Source of the DNA: Bradyrhizobium sp. MOS003
GTDB taxonomy: Bacteria > Pseudomonadota > Alphaproteobacteria > Rhizobiales > Xanthobacteraceae
DNA length: 64,000 nucleotides
NCBI RefSeq assembly: GCF_003020125.1
Contig: NZ_PYFW01000015.1
Location: 1 to 64,000 of the forward strand
Direction of reading: 5' to 3'
The position numbers were made by a program, and so were the translations under genes. This document shows, piece after piece, positions 15,857-24,436 of this stretch. How positions within the stretch are numbered: the first letter of the stretch is position 1; every line of letters begins with the position of its first letter. Below the pieces are notes generated by a model. The model did no database searches. It saw only the letters and a list, made by a program, of their open reading frames with translations, and was not told where the DNA came from.

Positions 15857-15903
15857 TGGTCGGAGTGGCAGGATTCGAACCTGCGACCCCTGCGTCCCGA
15901 ACG
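15857..15903 (-). tRNA. tRNA-Pro(CGG) 3' fragment, attachment-site scar
   Basis: On the minus strand the sequence has the 3' part of a tRNA: anticodon loop TTCGGGA (anticodon CGG, proline), the 3' anticodon strand CGCAG, a complete T-arm with GGTTCGAATCC, acceptor CACTCCG, A and CCA. Upstream of the loop it diverges, so the 5' half is missing and this cannot be a working tRNA. A 3' fragment of this length beside an integrase remnant is the usual product of site-specific integration into a tRNA gene. Confidence 0.8.
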
Positions 15904-15949
15904 TAAATAGCACACGAAAAGATTAATAAAAACAATGAAGTTTGGTTGC

Positions 15950-15998
15950 GATTGACCACCTCTATCGCCGTTCGTTCACGGGGTTTCGGTGGTCAATC
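15950..15998. repeat. Perfect 11-base inverted repeat beside attachment scar
   Basis: GATTGACCACC (15950-15960) and GGTGGTCAATC (15988-15998) are perfect inverted complements, with a further GGTGGTCA directly after. Located 47 bases from the tRNA fragment; it could be arm-type recombinase or excisionase binding DNA, but that is inference. Confidence 0.5.
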
Positions 15999-16074
15999 GG
16001 TGGTCATCTCTCGGCTGAACAACCGACGGCAACATGCCCCCAGGCGGAATCAAATCGAGTTCGCGCATGGCAGT

Positions 16075-16456
16075 ATCCATCGCGCTTATCGAAGCTAGCC
16101 GGGCACCGACGTAGTCCCCGGGGAGGCTCTTGGCGAGTTCGGCGACGATCCGCCCTTTGACGTCGTCATGAAAAGCGGAACGAAGCTCCACCAGCGTGCT
16201 GGGGCGGCGCGACGACGATGAGGGAGGGCGCATGTTCCGCGCGCAGGAGACGCTCTGCCGCAGCCGCGACCTGCCTCGCAAAACGCTTTTCCTCGAGCTC
16301 ATGCCAATCGGTCATCTCCACCGCACTGCGCCGCCCCGAATGCGAGCTTTCGCCGACGCGACCGGGGCGACCGCTCCCTTGGGCATGGGCGGAGCTCAAA
16401 ATCCTATCGGGGCGCGGCAAACGATAGCGGACAGCCACGCCGATCCGGAGTTCCAA
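16075..16456 (-). pseudogene. Frameshifted host-attachment family protein
   Basis: Two minus-strand frames join to give the C-terminal two thirds of a pfam10116 host-attachment protein: GRPGRVGESSHSG, then DWHELEEKRFARQVAAAAERLL and LIVVAPPQ in the first frame, continued by TLVELRSAFHDDVKGRIVAELAK in the second. The break lies near 16200. The N-terminal third is not recognisable. A related intact gene lies at 21940-22338. Decay next to the integration scar suggests damage during or after insertion. Confidence 0.75.
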
Positions 16457-16720
16457 GAAACCATAAGCGTCTCAGGGCGGAGCGGTGGCGCGAGATGCCC
16501 GGCCGACGAACAAGAACTGACCCAACTCTCGAAGAGCGTTTGGATCGAGGGTGACAAAGCCGGCTGGTGAATACCAACCGCCGGCTGATCAGCAAGGTTG
16601 AGCGTGAGGCACGCACGGCCTTCCGCCAAGTCGTTGCGGTGAAGGCAATATCCGAGCACGCGCTGGCCGAGGAACGCGCAGCATTATTCCTGGGAACGTG
16701 TCCTTTCGATCGCTGCGACC

Positions 16721-18019
16721 CTATCCCAGCAGGCCCAGGCCATCCACCCGCGCGAAATCCCCATCGATCAGGGTGCAACCGATATCACGTCGATACCGGA
16801 GGTTCGGTACGACGACCTTGTCGGCCAGTGCAACGGCACCCTCGCGCGCTACTCCGATCGTCGTCCCCGTTCCGGTTGCCACCATGGTCCAGCCGTACTG
16901 GCCCGATGTGACGAGGCGGCCATTCGACACGCCGACCTCGCCATAGTAGAGGCCCTCCAACTCATCCGGCGTTAGTCCCCCATCGAAGATCACGGGTAGC
17001 CCAACGGGTTCATCCACTGCCTTGCGATCATAGGGGAAAGGAGGCGTCGTCAGGACAACAGCAGCACAAAATCCAGGGCGCATCTGCACCCGGCCCGGTC
17101 GTCCCGTCATGGCTGCGAACAGGTCAGCCCAGTGAGTTTCCTGCAATGGCCCAAGGACTGCAAAACCCGGATAGCCAAACCGGCACGTGAACTCGAGGGG
17201 CCAGATGCCGGACCTGTTCACGATGGTGTTGAGATTGATGTAACCGCAATAGCCGCCCGCAGACAGCAGCGGAGCCATAGGCTTCAAAGTTCGCTCGAAA
17301 AACACCTCCGAGCGATCGAACGTCGCAATCGTTCCCATTTCGCCAGTGAGCTCGCCGAGATTTCCGGGGAAGAACCTCTTGTGCTCCCAATCCAGGCAGG
17401 CTCTTCCAACGAACGACTGGCCATCGAAATAGGCGCCAACCCCCATCTCCACGCCCTCGACATATTCCATCAATATGAAACTGTCACCTTCCCCAAACTG
17501 GGATGCCTTGCTCTGCAGCACAGCCAGCGAGTCCTGTCCGCTGGACAGCCTCCCGACATAATTGTCTCTCGAGCCAAAATTCGTTCCGTTGAACTTCAGG
17601 ACGTAGCGGCCGGGATATCGCGCAAGGAAGTGCTCGGCGTCGACCAAGCTGGTGAACTCTTCGACCCGGGCGGTTTGGAGCCCAATGTCGGCAAGAATCC
17701 GTTGGCCAAATGCCCGATCGTTTTCCAGCCGATCACCGTACGCACTGCCGCCGATAACGTTGAATCCATCCTTGCGCAGCCGATCTTGAAGTTGCCCGCG
17801 CGATTTGGCCACGTTCTCGAACAGGATGATGCCATCCTCTCCGGCCGCTCCAATCCAGTCGAGTTCGGCCTCCCAGTCGGTCACGCGATCGACCAGGCCC
17901 GCCATCGTGCCCTGAGCCAGCGGCTCACCGACGTAGGTCCTGACCTCGTGACCATCAGCGACAAGCCTCATATACAAAGCGCCGAGATCGCAGCTGTCGC
18001 CGATACCGAGAAAGCGCAT
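16721..18019 (-). CDS. ATP-grasp ligase, PurD-like, of uncharacterised operon
   Basis: A 432-residue ATP-grasp enzyme resembling phosphoribosylamine-glycine ligases: Rossmann-like N terminus (MRFLGIGDSCDLGALYMRLV), the nucleotide-binding stretch GRYVLKFNGTNFGSRDNYVGR, ILMEYVEGVEMGVGAYFDG, and the metal-binding end PLEFTCRFGYPGFAVL. An ATP-grasp would join a carboxylate to an amine or thiol. The start at 18019 is five bases after the stop of the preceding diiron-enzyme gene, so they are coupled; a start at 18073 would overlap that gene. No purine genes are nearby, so a specialised ligase is more likely than purine synthesis. Confidence 0.8.
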   Translation of the reverse strand: MRFLGIGDSCDLGALYMRLVADGHEVRTYVGEPLAQGTMAGLVDRVTDWEAELDWIGAAGEDGIILFENVAKSRGQLQDRLRKDGFNVIGGSAYGDRLENDRAFGQRILADIGLQTARVEEFTSLVDAEHFLARYPGRYVLKFNGTNFGSRDNYVGRLSSGQDSLAVLQSKASQFGEGDSFILMEYVEGVEMGVGAYFDGQSFVGRACLDWEHKRFFPGNLGELTGEMGTIATFDRSEVFFERTLKPMAPLLSAGGYCGYINLNTIVNRSGIWPLEFTCRFGYPGFAVLGPLQETHWADLFAAMTGRPGRVQMRPGFCAAVVLTTPPFPYDRKAVDEPVGLPVIFDGGLTPDELEGLYYGEVGVSNGRLVTSGQYGWTMVATGTGTTIGVAREGAVALADKVVVPNLRYRRDIGCTLIDGDFARVDGLGLLG

Positions 18020-18024
18020 TGCGC

Positions 18025-18903
18025 TCAAATCCGAAATTCGGATCGGTAACGCTCGAAGCAACGCGCTCCGCACTCCAGCCGCATCAACGCACCTTCGGCA
18101 ATTGCAGTCGCGACCGCAGAATTTTGCCGGACCAGAGGTTTGATGGCCTCCGCATTCCAGGCCGAGGAATGCTTGACATCAAGCACGGCATGAAGCGCGA
18201 AATAGTGCCGATTTCCAGCTCTCACGCCGAGGCGTTTCAGGCCGGCGGAAGTCGCAGCCGAGCGCGCGGGCGCAGTCATTTCGATCACGCCGAGTGCGCC
18301 GACCGAATGATACGCGTACCGACGGTTGGCTGCGAGCGCAGCCATTGTGTTGGCCAATGTCAGCGCTTCAGTGACGGTCGTTTCCGGCTGCGGATCGAGC
18401 CCGAGATGTTCGGACAAGGCATGCAACAGTGGACCATGCATGCCCTTGGGATTTCCACGCCCCATTTCGTCCCAATAGTTTCGCGCTAGTTCGAGCTTGG
18501 GCTGGACCGGCAACTTCAACTGCGTCAACGCTGTCAAATCCTCAAAACCGGCCTCGCCGGCAACTTCCTGAGTCAAGAACCACTTCATTTGCTCCATAGA
18601 GCACTGCTCGGCGAGCCAGGGAAACAACGGGTCGTTCTGTCCCGGGCCGTTTTCTTTCAGTTCCTCGAACCAGGCGATGAATTCGTCCGCATCGGCCGGA
18701 GCGGACGCCGCCCGGGCTGCGACCGCTTTTCGGGCGAGCTCGATGATGCCGCCCTCCACAATCGAGAGCGCGGCGGCCTCGGACACATCATCCTCCCAGG
18801 TCGACGAAGGCAGGGCCGGGTTGAAGCGCAGGGCGTTCAGGCGATTGAGCTGAAATTGCGAGCCTCTCTCCCGATCGACTGGTGACGAAAGTCTATCTAA
18901 CAT
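18025..18903 (-). CDS. Haem-oxygenase-like diiron oxidase (HDO) of uncharacterised operon
   Basis: A 292-residue 'iron-containing redox enzyme family' protein. The helical ligand set looks complete: a Glu in the QEVAGEAGFED segment (113-121), E146 and H156 spaced ten residues apart, E208, then H238, D242 and H245 in HAVLDVKH. This H-x3-D-x2-H ending and the E-x9-H pair match the diiron ligands of the SznF haem-oxygenase-like domain as I recall them. Such enzymes use O2 for N-oxygenation, desaturation or C-C cleavage. The start overlaps the methyltransferase stop by seven bases. Substrate unknown. Confidence 0.82.
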   Translation of the reverse strand: MLDRLSSPVDRERGSQFQLNRLNALRFNPALPSSTWEDDVSEAAALSIVEGGIIELARKAVAARAASAPADADEFIAWFEELKENGPGQNDPLFPWLAEQCSMEQMKWFLTQEVAGEAGFEDLTALTQLKLPVQPKLELARNYWDEMGRGNPKGMHGPLLHALSEHLGLDPQPETTVTEALTLANTMAALAANRRYAYHSVGALGVIEMTAPARSAATSAGLKRLGVRAGNRHYFALHAVLDVKHSSAWNAEAIKPLVRQNSAVATAIAEGALMRLECGARCFERYRSEFRI

Positions 18904-19856
18904 GTGGTCTCTCCCGGCTTTTGCGCCGTCAGGACAACAGCCGCAATTCGATCGACCGAGCTGTACGCTTCAGTTTCGAGTTCTTCTCCGAACACATCCG
19001 GGTCCACTTCTTCGTAAGACCAGATCAGGTCGGAGTTTCCAAAGCTCTGCTCCACGGCCCGGAGAAGACGGTCCTTGCCGTCCACAATTGGCGAACCCGT
19101 GTACAGCAACAGCGATCCGCCCCTGGACAACCTGGCTTTGGCGATCTCGGCTATTTGAAGTGAAAGACCACTGCCAAGCTCGCCTCCGCCATGTCGGTAC
19201 GCACGGAGCAGTGGATCATTGAGATAAGGCGGATTGGCCACGATCAGATCGAACTGGCCCTCGACATTCGTGAGCAGATCGCTCCACCGCGGGGTTGCAT
19301 CGACGCCGGCGGCCTTCGCATTCAGCCGCGCCAGCTGCAAAGCCCCTTCATTGATGTCAACCATGAGGATTTCGTCGCAGGCCACGTTCTTGGCAACGAC
19401 AATTGCTCCAGCTCCAGCACCGCAACCGATATCCACGACCCGTCGCAGCGGGCGCGTCCCTGGACGAAGATGGCTTTTAATCGCCCTCGCAAACCGATAG
19501 GTATCCGGCCCGAAGAATACGGCCTCCGGGGACAACGTTGGGAACGCGGAATGCAGGAGTATCTCACCCTGCAACGTCGACGCACGCACTGTGCTCCTCC
19601 AGCCGCCTTCCGATTCGCGAACGACGCCGCTGTCCCGCAAAGTCTCGAACAGGGCTGATGGAAGGAGGGCTCGTCCGAAGGGTCTGCTCCAACCGAACAC
19701 GTCGGTTAAAAGCGTCGCCTCCCGCCGCCCTGGCCGACTGTTGACCCGATCATGCGTAGCCGGGGTGGGCGTGACAAATTCATAGCCTGCTCCGCGCAGA
19801 AACAGGATCAGCGAGTTAAGTCCGGCGTCCATCATCGTATGGGAGGTGAGTTGCAT
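18897..19856 (-). CDS. SAM-dependent methyltransferase (NPPY type) of uncharacterised operon
   Basis: A class I methyltransferase of 319 residues. SAM motif I is VDIGCGAGAGA (about 141-151), an acidic residue follows in LMVDINEG, and motif IV is NPPY at 208-211, the signature of enzymes that methylate an amide or amine nitrogen, as in HemK/PrmC. An N-terminal domain of about 130 residues precedes it. The ATG at 19856 gives a compact N terminus; in-frame ATGs at 19835/19832 and one at 19964 are alternatives, the last overlapping the divergent SET gene. First gene of a three-gene operon. Confidence 0.82.
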   Translation of the reverse strand: MQLTSHTMMDAGLNSLILFLRGAGYEFVTPTPATHDRVNSRPGRREATLLTDVFGWSRPFGRALLPSALFETLRDSGVVRESEGGWRSTVRASTLQGEILLHSAFPTLSPEAVFFGPDTYRFARAIKSHLRPGTRPLRRVVDIGCGAGAGAIVVAKNVACDEILMVDINEGALQLARLNAKAAGVDATPRWSDLLTNVEGQFDLIVANPPYLNDPLLRAYRHGGGELGSGLSLQIAEIAKARLSRGGSLLLYTGSPIVDGKDRLLRAVEQSFGNSDLIWSYEEVDPDVFGEELETEAYSSVDRIAAVVLTAQKPGETTC

Positions 19857-19927
19857 ACGGCTCAACCATCGCAGCCAGATGGCGTTCCTATTAGGAACAA
19901 AGCAAGCGGGCCACGGTTCGCAATGGT

Positions 19928-20371
19928 ATGAGCGAGCAACAACTGGCTGAAATATCGAGACCAACGCCCGTCGCGACGCGCGGTGCGCTGGCTATCGCGG
20001 ACTTCGGAAAACGGGGGCGCGGCGTCGTCGCCCTCGAAGACATACAAGCCGGACAACTGATCGAGAGATCGCCGGTTCTTATCATCCCGGCTGGTGATCG
20101 CGCTGTGGTCGATAGAACGGTGATATTCACCTATGTCTTCATGTGGGAGCACAACACCACAGAGCAGGATCTATATCACCACCAGGGTAGATCAGCGATC
20201 GCGCTTGGATATACCAGCCTGCTCAGCCATTCCTATGTCCCGAATTGCAACTTTGTGCGCCACATTGACGGACTGCTGATCGATGTCATTGCAAAGCGGG
20301 CGATCATGGCCGGCGAGGAACTCACCATCGATTATCAGATGACGCTCTGGTTTGATCCAGTCAGGATCTGA
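19928..20371 (+). CDS. Bacterial SET-domain protein
   Basis: A 147-residue stand-alone SET domain. Visible are the cofactor loop GKRGRGVVALEDIQAG (28-42), the pseudoknot strand LLSHSYVPNCNF (98-109, the SHS.PN counterpart of the usual NHS), and AGEELTIDYQ (128-137) with the catalytic-region Tyr. SET enzymes transfer methyl groups from SAM to lysine; bacterial substrates are mostly unknown. It is transcribed away from the methyltransferase operon with a 71-base gap, which suggests shared control. A small-molecule or carrier-protein target is possible. Confidence 0.82.
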   Translation: MSEQQLAEISRPTPVATRGALAIADFGKRGRGVVALEDIQAGQLIERSPVLIIPAGDRAVVDRTVIFTYVFMWEHNTTEQDLYHHQGRSAIALGYTSLLSHSYVPNCNFVRHIDGLLIDVIAKRAIMAGEELTIDYQMTLWFDPVRI

Positions 20372-20481
20372 CGCTGCCAGGACTCCGGCGACGACCTCGG
20401 AATACTCAAGTGGTGGGACCGGGGGCCGACCGTCTCGCCAGACTGGGTTAGGAACGCAGCTCTGGAGGTCGGATTGCTCTC

Positions 20482-20604
20482 ATGGATCGACTTTGGATCG
20501 CGATCATGGCTTCGGCTGTGCTTCTGCTCTTCGCCGTCGTCGGGATCCTCATCCACCGGCCTGAGCTGATTGAGGTCGTCCGCGTGGTTCGTTCGAGCGG
20601 ATGA
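20482..20604 (+). CDS. 40-residue putative small membrane protein
   Basis: Encodes MDRLWIAIMASAVLLLFAVVGILIHRPELIEVVR: one membrane helix then a short amphipathic tail. GGAGG lies about 13 bases before the ATG, a little far. It follows the SET gene by 110 bases on the same strand. Plausible but unconfirmed. Confidence 0.45.
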   Translation: MDRLWIAIMASAVLLLFAVVGILIHRPELIEVVRVVRSSG

Positions 20605-20715
20605 GCGAATAGCCGGAAGAAGCGATCGCAGCCGCGCACGCGGCGTTGGCAAATATCGGAAACACGTGCCCCAAGTGCTGACGAAGTCCTACAGCCGGCC
20701 CGTCAATCAACCAGC

Positions 20716-21889
20716 CTAGCTTGCAATTTGCGCACCTCGCAGCTCATAACTTGAGATCAGGGCGTTCCAGCCTACCGTCGGCGGACGCGTCAAGCGAATA
20801 TTCGGAACACGAAGCAAGCGATCCAGAAAGATCGCGGTCTCCTGCAGCGCCACCGACGCGCCGGGACATTTGTGAGGGCCGTCTCCGAAGCTCATGAGGC
20901 TGGCGGAGGCCTTGCTTGCCCTCACATCGCGATTGGCATCGAGCTTGAACGGACAGCCACCGGACGCGACGGGATCGGAGTTCATGGCGCGAACGTCGAT
21001 CTTCACCAGAGTGCCTGCCGCGAGGGTCGTGATTGCGCCATTTTCATCCAACTTCAATTCGCGCTCCGTGCGGCGATAGAGCGCGCCGACCACCGGCTCC
21101 AGCCTGAGAATCTCCTCCAGGATCGCCACTTGGACCTGCTCACTGCCGTCAAGAAACCTGGCTCGCAGATCCTCGCGCTCGAACAGATGCCAGGCCGCCA
21201 TGTTGATGAACTCGCGGGTGGTCGCGATGCCGGCTGCGGCATAGGTCATGCACTCGGTCAGGATTTCGCGATTCGGTATCCTTGCTCGATCAGGTGGGAG
21301 ATCACGTCCTCCCTCGGCCCAGCGCGGCGGACGCGGATCGCCGGCCGCACGTCGTGAAGGTAGAAGGCGAGCATCCGATATTGGCCAAGCGCAAACCCCA
21401 CGAACGCTGAGCGCCAACCCCGCTGCGATCCGCTTGCGGCGAAGAAGCGGTTCAACCGGCGCGACCTGCCCCGCTGATCGCTTTGCCTGAGCCCGACGAT
21501 CTCGGCGGCCACGGCCACCGCCAATTCGAGGCTCATGGCATCCAGTTCGGCGTGACCGGCCGATCGAAAGCGCTCCACCAACCGATCGCTCAGGTTCTCC
21601 ATCAATTGGCGGTAACGGGTCGCGACGACTTTGGGCGCAAAGAACCGGGCGGTGGCGCTGCGCTGCTTCTGATGCGCCTCACCGTCCTGAAACAGAACCG
21701 GAGCATGCGTGCGCCCCGTAAACCTTTCCAGCAGCTCCGCCCTGAAGCCAGCCTGCCGCACGCCGCCGCTGCGCAACAATTGCCGGGGAGGTCGAAACTG
21801 ACGATGCGGACCGGCCCCTCAGCGTGACGATCAGGCAGGCCGATCCCGGCAGCCGCCTCCGATTTCCTCTCGTCGTCCTGATCAGGCAA
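20716..21889 (-). pseudogene. Cytochrome P450, broken by two frameshifts
   Basis: Three minus-strand frames assemble into one P450. Frame one has the N terminus MPDQDDERK to EGPVRIVSFDLP; frame two (RQLLRSGGVRQAGF to EDVISHLIEQGY) starts after a shift near 21790; frame three starts after a shift near 21280 and carries the I-helix (TYAAAGIATTREF), the ExxR region (EEILRLEP) and the haem loop FGDGPHKCPG. All catalytic elements survive in sequence, so either the gene died recently or the assembly has single-base errors. Native substrate unknown; the class fits a soluble bacterial P450 of about 390 residues. Confidence 0.85.
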
Positions 21890-21939
21890 TTTGGGCGCGG
21901 CTCCCGCCTCATCAAACCGCCATTTGCTTCGTGATCCTA

Positions 21940-22338
21940 CTAAGCCGCGACAATCGTCTTTTCAATGTCTGCGATCGAATGACCTGTCAGGTCCTTGGCG
22001 ATTTCGCCGACAAGAGCTTCGTGCAGCTTCTTGTGGTAGTGCTTACGCATCTCACCGAGCGTCTTGGGTGCGGCGATGATGACGATGTCGTTGAATTTGT
22101 TGGTGAGCACCTGGGAGTTCAACATGCCGACGATGCCCGAGGCGAAACCATCCTCCTCCGCCTGGCTCTGATCGGGGTTCGCTGAACTGTTATTGTGCCC
22201 ACCGCTGCCACTGGCGGCCTCGACATCCTCTCGTGGAGCGGCAACCAGGGTGAGCTGTGTCTCGGTACCGGTGTTGCGGAAGAGGTTCAGCTTTTCTCCG
22301 TCGGCGACGGCCACGATGGTATCCGTTGGGAGGATCAT
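21940..22338 (-). CDS. Host-attachment family protein (pfam10116)
   Basis: A 132-residue protein: MILPTDTIVAVADGEKLNLFRNTG, a variable glycine/asparagine-rich middle, then VIIAAPKTLGEMRKHYHKKLHEALVGEIAKDLTGHSI. The family is annotated as needed for attachment to host cells in rhizobia and resembles eRF1/baeRF-like domains. The start at 22338 has GGAG six bases upstream; further in-frame starts upstream lack one. It sits divergent from a DUF2171 gene. Role in attachment is family annotation only. Confidence 0.85.
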   Translation of the reverse strand: MILPTDTIVAVADGEKLNLFRNTGTETQLTLVAAPREDVEAASGSGGHNNSSANPDQSQAEEDGFASGIVGMLNSQVLTNKFNDIVIIAAPKTLGEMRKHYHKKLHEALVGEIAKDLTGHSIADIEKTIVAA

Positions 22339-22536
22339 TGACAGCTCCTGCATGTCGAGAGGGTTCGCCGGCGTCTTCGACGTCGGGCGACCCACGGCAA
22401 TCCATCGGTGTTGCCGAAGTTCCGTTTGGCCCCTTGGCAGACCCAGGCGCGGCGACGGAACCCTCGGACGGCCACCACGGCTTTGCAACCCTAGAGCTCG
22501 CCCCGCGTTTTGGTCGATGCGAAGACGGAGCCTTCA

Positions 22537-22791
22537 ATGTCAGACGTCTCCAAGGTGAGAGAACACATGGATGTCATTTCGTCCGATCATAAATCGGTGG
22601 GAAAAGTCGACCATCTCGACGGGGCGAAGATCAAGCTGACCAGGCAAAGCTCGCCGGATGGCGAACATCATCATTTCATCCCGACGACCTGGATCGGTCG
22701 CGTCGATCAGCACGTGCACCTGAACAGGACGGGCGCCGACGTCACGGCACATTGGGAGCATGAGGCGAGATCAGCGGTACAATCCAGATAA
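22537..22791 (+). CDS. DUF2171 protein
   Basis: An 84-residue protein whose core reads REHMDVISSDHKSVGKVDHLDG, IKLTRQSS, HHHFIPTTWI and VHLNRTGADVTAHW, the DUF2171 pattern of a PRC-barrel-like fold. GGAG precedes the ATG at 22537. Such proteins are small, soluble and common in stress-related regions of Rhizobiales. A second, N-terminally shorter member is at 53339-53548. Confidence 0.88.
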   Translation: MSDVSKVREHMDVISSDHKSVGKVDHLDGAKIKLTRQSSPDGEHHHFIPTTWIGRVDQHVHLNRTGADVTAHWEHEARSAVQSR

Positions 22792-22948
22792 ACTGGGCCA
22801 CCCCCCTGCCACCGACCACGCCTTCAAGTGTTATCCAATTGGATGCGCTTGCGATGTCGCAACAGTGATCGGCTCCTGCGAGAAATATCTCGCCGATCAT
22901 CGCCTCGTCCCTATCTGATATGGATCACGGAATGGGAAATGAGGGAAC

Positions 22949-24013
22949 ATGGCAGGCTCCGCGCTTGTGGTCGGCGCCACCGGTATCGTCGGCAATAATC
23001 TCGCCCGGCACCTCCTCGAGCGGGGATGGCAGGTCCACGGGCTGGCCCGGCGGCCGCCGGCCGACATCGACGGCCTCACCCCGGTTGCCGCCGACCTCCT
23101 CGATCCGGCTGCGCTTGATTCGGCTCTGCAGGGATTAAGACCCACCGCTGTCTTTCTCAGCACCTGGCTTCGGCAGCAAACCGAGGCGGAGAACATCCGC
23201 GTCAATTCCGCAATGGTGCGCAATGTGCTGGATGCGGTCGCGACGGCTCGCTCGGTCAGGCACGTCGCACTTGTCACCGGCCTGAAGCATTATCTCGGTC
23301 CGTTTGAAGCCTATGGCAAGGGCAAACTGCCGGCGACGCCGTTCCGCGAGGACCAGCCGAGGCTCGATATCGAGAATTTCTATTACGCACAGGAAGACGC
23401 AGTGTTCGCGGCCTCGAAGCGCGATGACTTCGGCTGGAGCGTGCACCGGCCACACACCATCATCGGTTATGCCGTCGGCAACGCCATGAACATGGGCGTT
23501 ACGCTTGCGGTCTACGCGACGATCTGCCGGGAAACGGGGCGGCCGTTTTCGTTTCCGGGGTCGGCTGTGCAGTGGAACGGTCTCACCGACATGACCGATG
23601 CGACACTGCTGGCGCGTCATCTCGAATGGGCCGCAACGACCAAGGCCGCGCGCAACCACGCCTTCAACATCGTCAATGGCGACGTCTTCCGCTGGAGCTG
23701 GATGTGGTCCCGGCTGGCCGATTGGTTCGGGATCCCGCCGGCGCGGTATGCCGGCGAAGGAATTCCGCTGGCGCGCCAATTGATCGATGCCGGTCCGATC
23801 TGGGTCGAAATCGCCCGTGAGCATCGTCTGGCTGAGCCTGATCTCGGCAGGCTTGCCTCTACCTGGCACACCGATGCCGATCTCGGGCGTCCGATCGAAG
23901 TGGTGACCGACATGAGCAAGAGCCGGCAGCTTGGCTTCCTGGACTACCAGGCGACCGACGACAGCTTCTTCAAACTGTTTGCGCGGTTGCGCGAAGGGCG
24001 CATCATTCCGTGA
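22949..24013 (+). CDS. SDR-family oxidoreductase, PRISE-like
   Basis: A 354-residue extended short-chain dehydrogenase. The NAD(P) motif is GATGIVGNNLARHL (9-22) followed by LARRPP. The family-specific segments TGLKHYLGPFEAYG, ENFYYAQED and WSVHRPHTIIGYAVGNAMNMG match progesterone 5-beta-reductase/iridoid synthase-like (PRISE) enzymes, which reduce activated enones. GAGGGAAC precedes the ATG. It stands alone, so the physiological substrate cannot be read from context. Confidence 0.88.
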   Translation: MAGSALVVGATGIVGNNLARHLLERGWQVHGLARRPPADIDGLTPVAADLLDPAALDSALQGLRPTAVFLSTWLRQQTEAENIRVNSAMVRNVLDAVATARSVRHVALVTGLKHYLGPFEAYGKGKLPATPFREDQPRLDIENFYYAQEDAVFAASKRDDFGWSVHRPHTIIGYAVGNAMNMGVTLAVYATICRETGRPFSFPGSAVQWNGLTDMTDATLLARHLEWAATTKAARNHAFNIVNGDVFRWSWMWSRLADWFGIPPARYAGEGIPLARQLIDAGPIWVEIAREHRLAEPDLGRLASTWHTDADLGRPIEVVTDMSKSRQLGFLDYQATDDSFFKLFARLREGRIIP

Positions 24014-24139
24014 CCGCTACGTCGCGAGCAGGGAGGCTTCAAATCGGGCAAACAACGCAGCCGGTCCAGGATACACCTCGACATAGCCCGCAGGCGCCAA
24101 GACATCGGAAGGGCGGCAAACGGGGCCGAACCGCCAAAA

Positions 24140-24436
24140 ATGGACAAACAGGCGGGGCGCCGGGCCGCGGCAACGTTCGAGAAAGAGCGACTGAAGCGCG
24201 AGAAAGAGCGCGAGAAGGAAGAAGCAGCGGCGGCAAAGGCAACCGCGAAGCGGCAGGCCGCCATAAAAACGGCTGAGGCGGCGCTTGCTGACGCAAGACG
24301 TGAGCACGAGGAAAATTCTTTAGAGATTGACAAGGATCGCGCGGCAATCGAGCACCGCGCCGAAGCCGAGGAAGAGCGCTGGCAGAAGGTGAAAGGACGT
24401 CTTGAGCAGGCGCTGCGCAAAGCAAGCCGATTCTAG
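24140..24436 (+). CDS. Highly charged coiled-coil protein
   Basis: A 98-residue protein almost wholly of Glu, Lys, Arg and Ala, predicted as one long helix (KERLKREKEREKEEAAAAKATAKRQ onward). It has no signal or membrane segment and no strong ribosome site. Relatives are often misnamed TolA-like because of composition. Its last four bases overlap the stop of the convergent oxidoreductase gene. Confidence 0.55.
   Translation: MDKQAGRRAAATFEKERLKREKEREKEEAAAAKATAKRQAAIKTAEAALADARREHEENSLEIDKDRAAIEHRAEAEEERWQKVKGRLEQALRKASRF

Noticed and set aside
16721..18019. ATP-grasp gene as the purine enzyme PurD
   Set aside because: No purine genes are nearby and it is coupled to a diiron oxidase and a methyltransferase; a specialised ligase is more likely.
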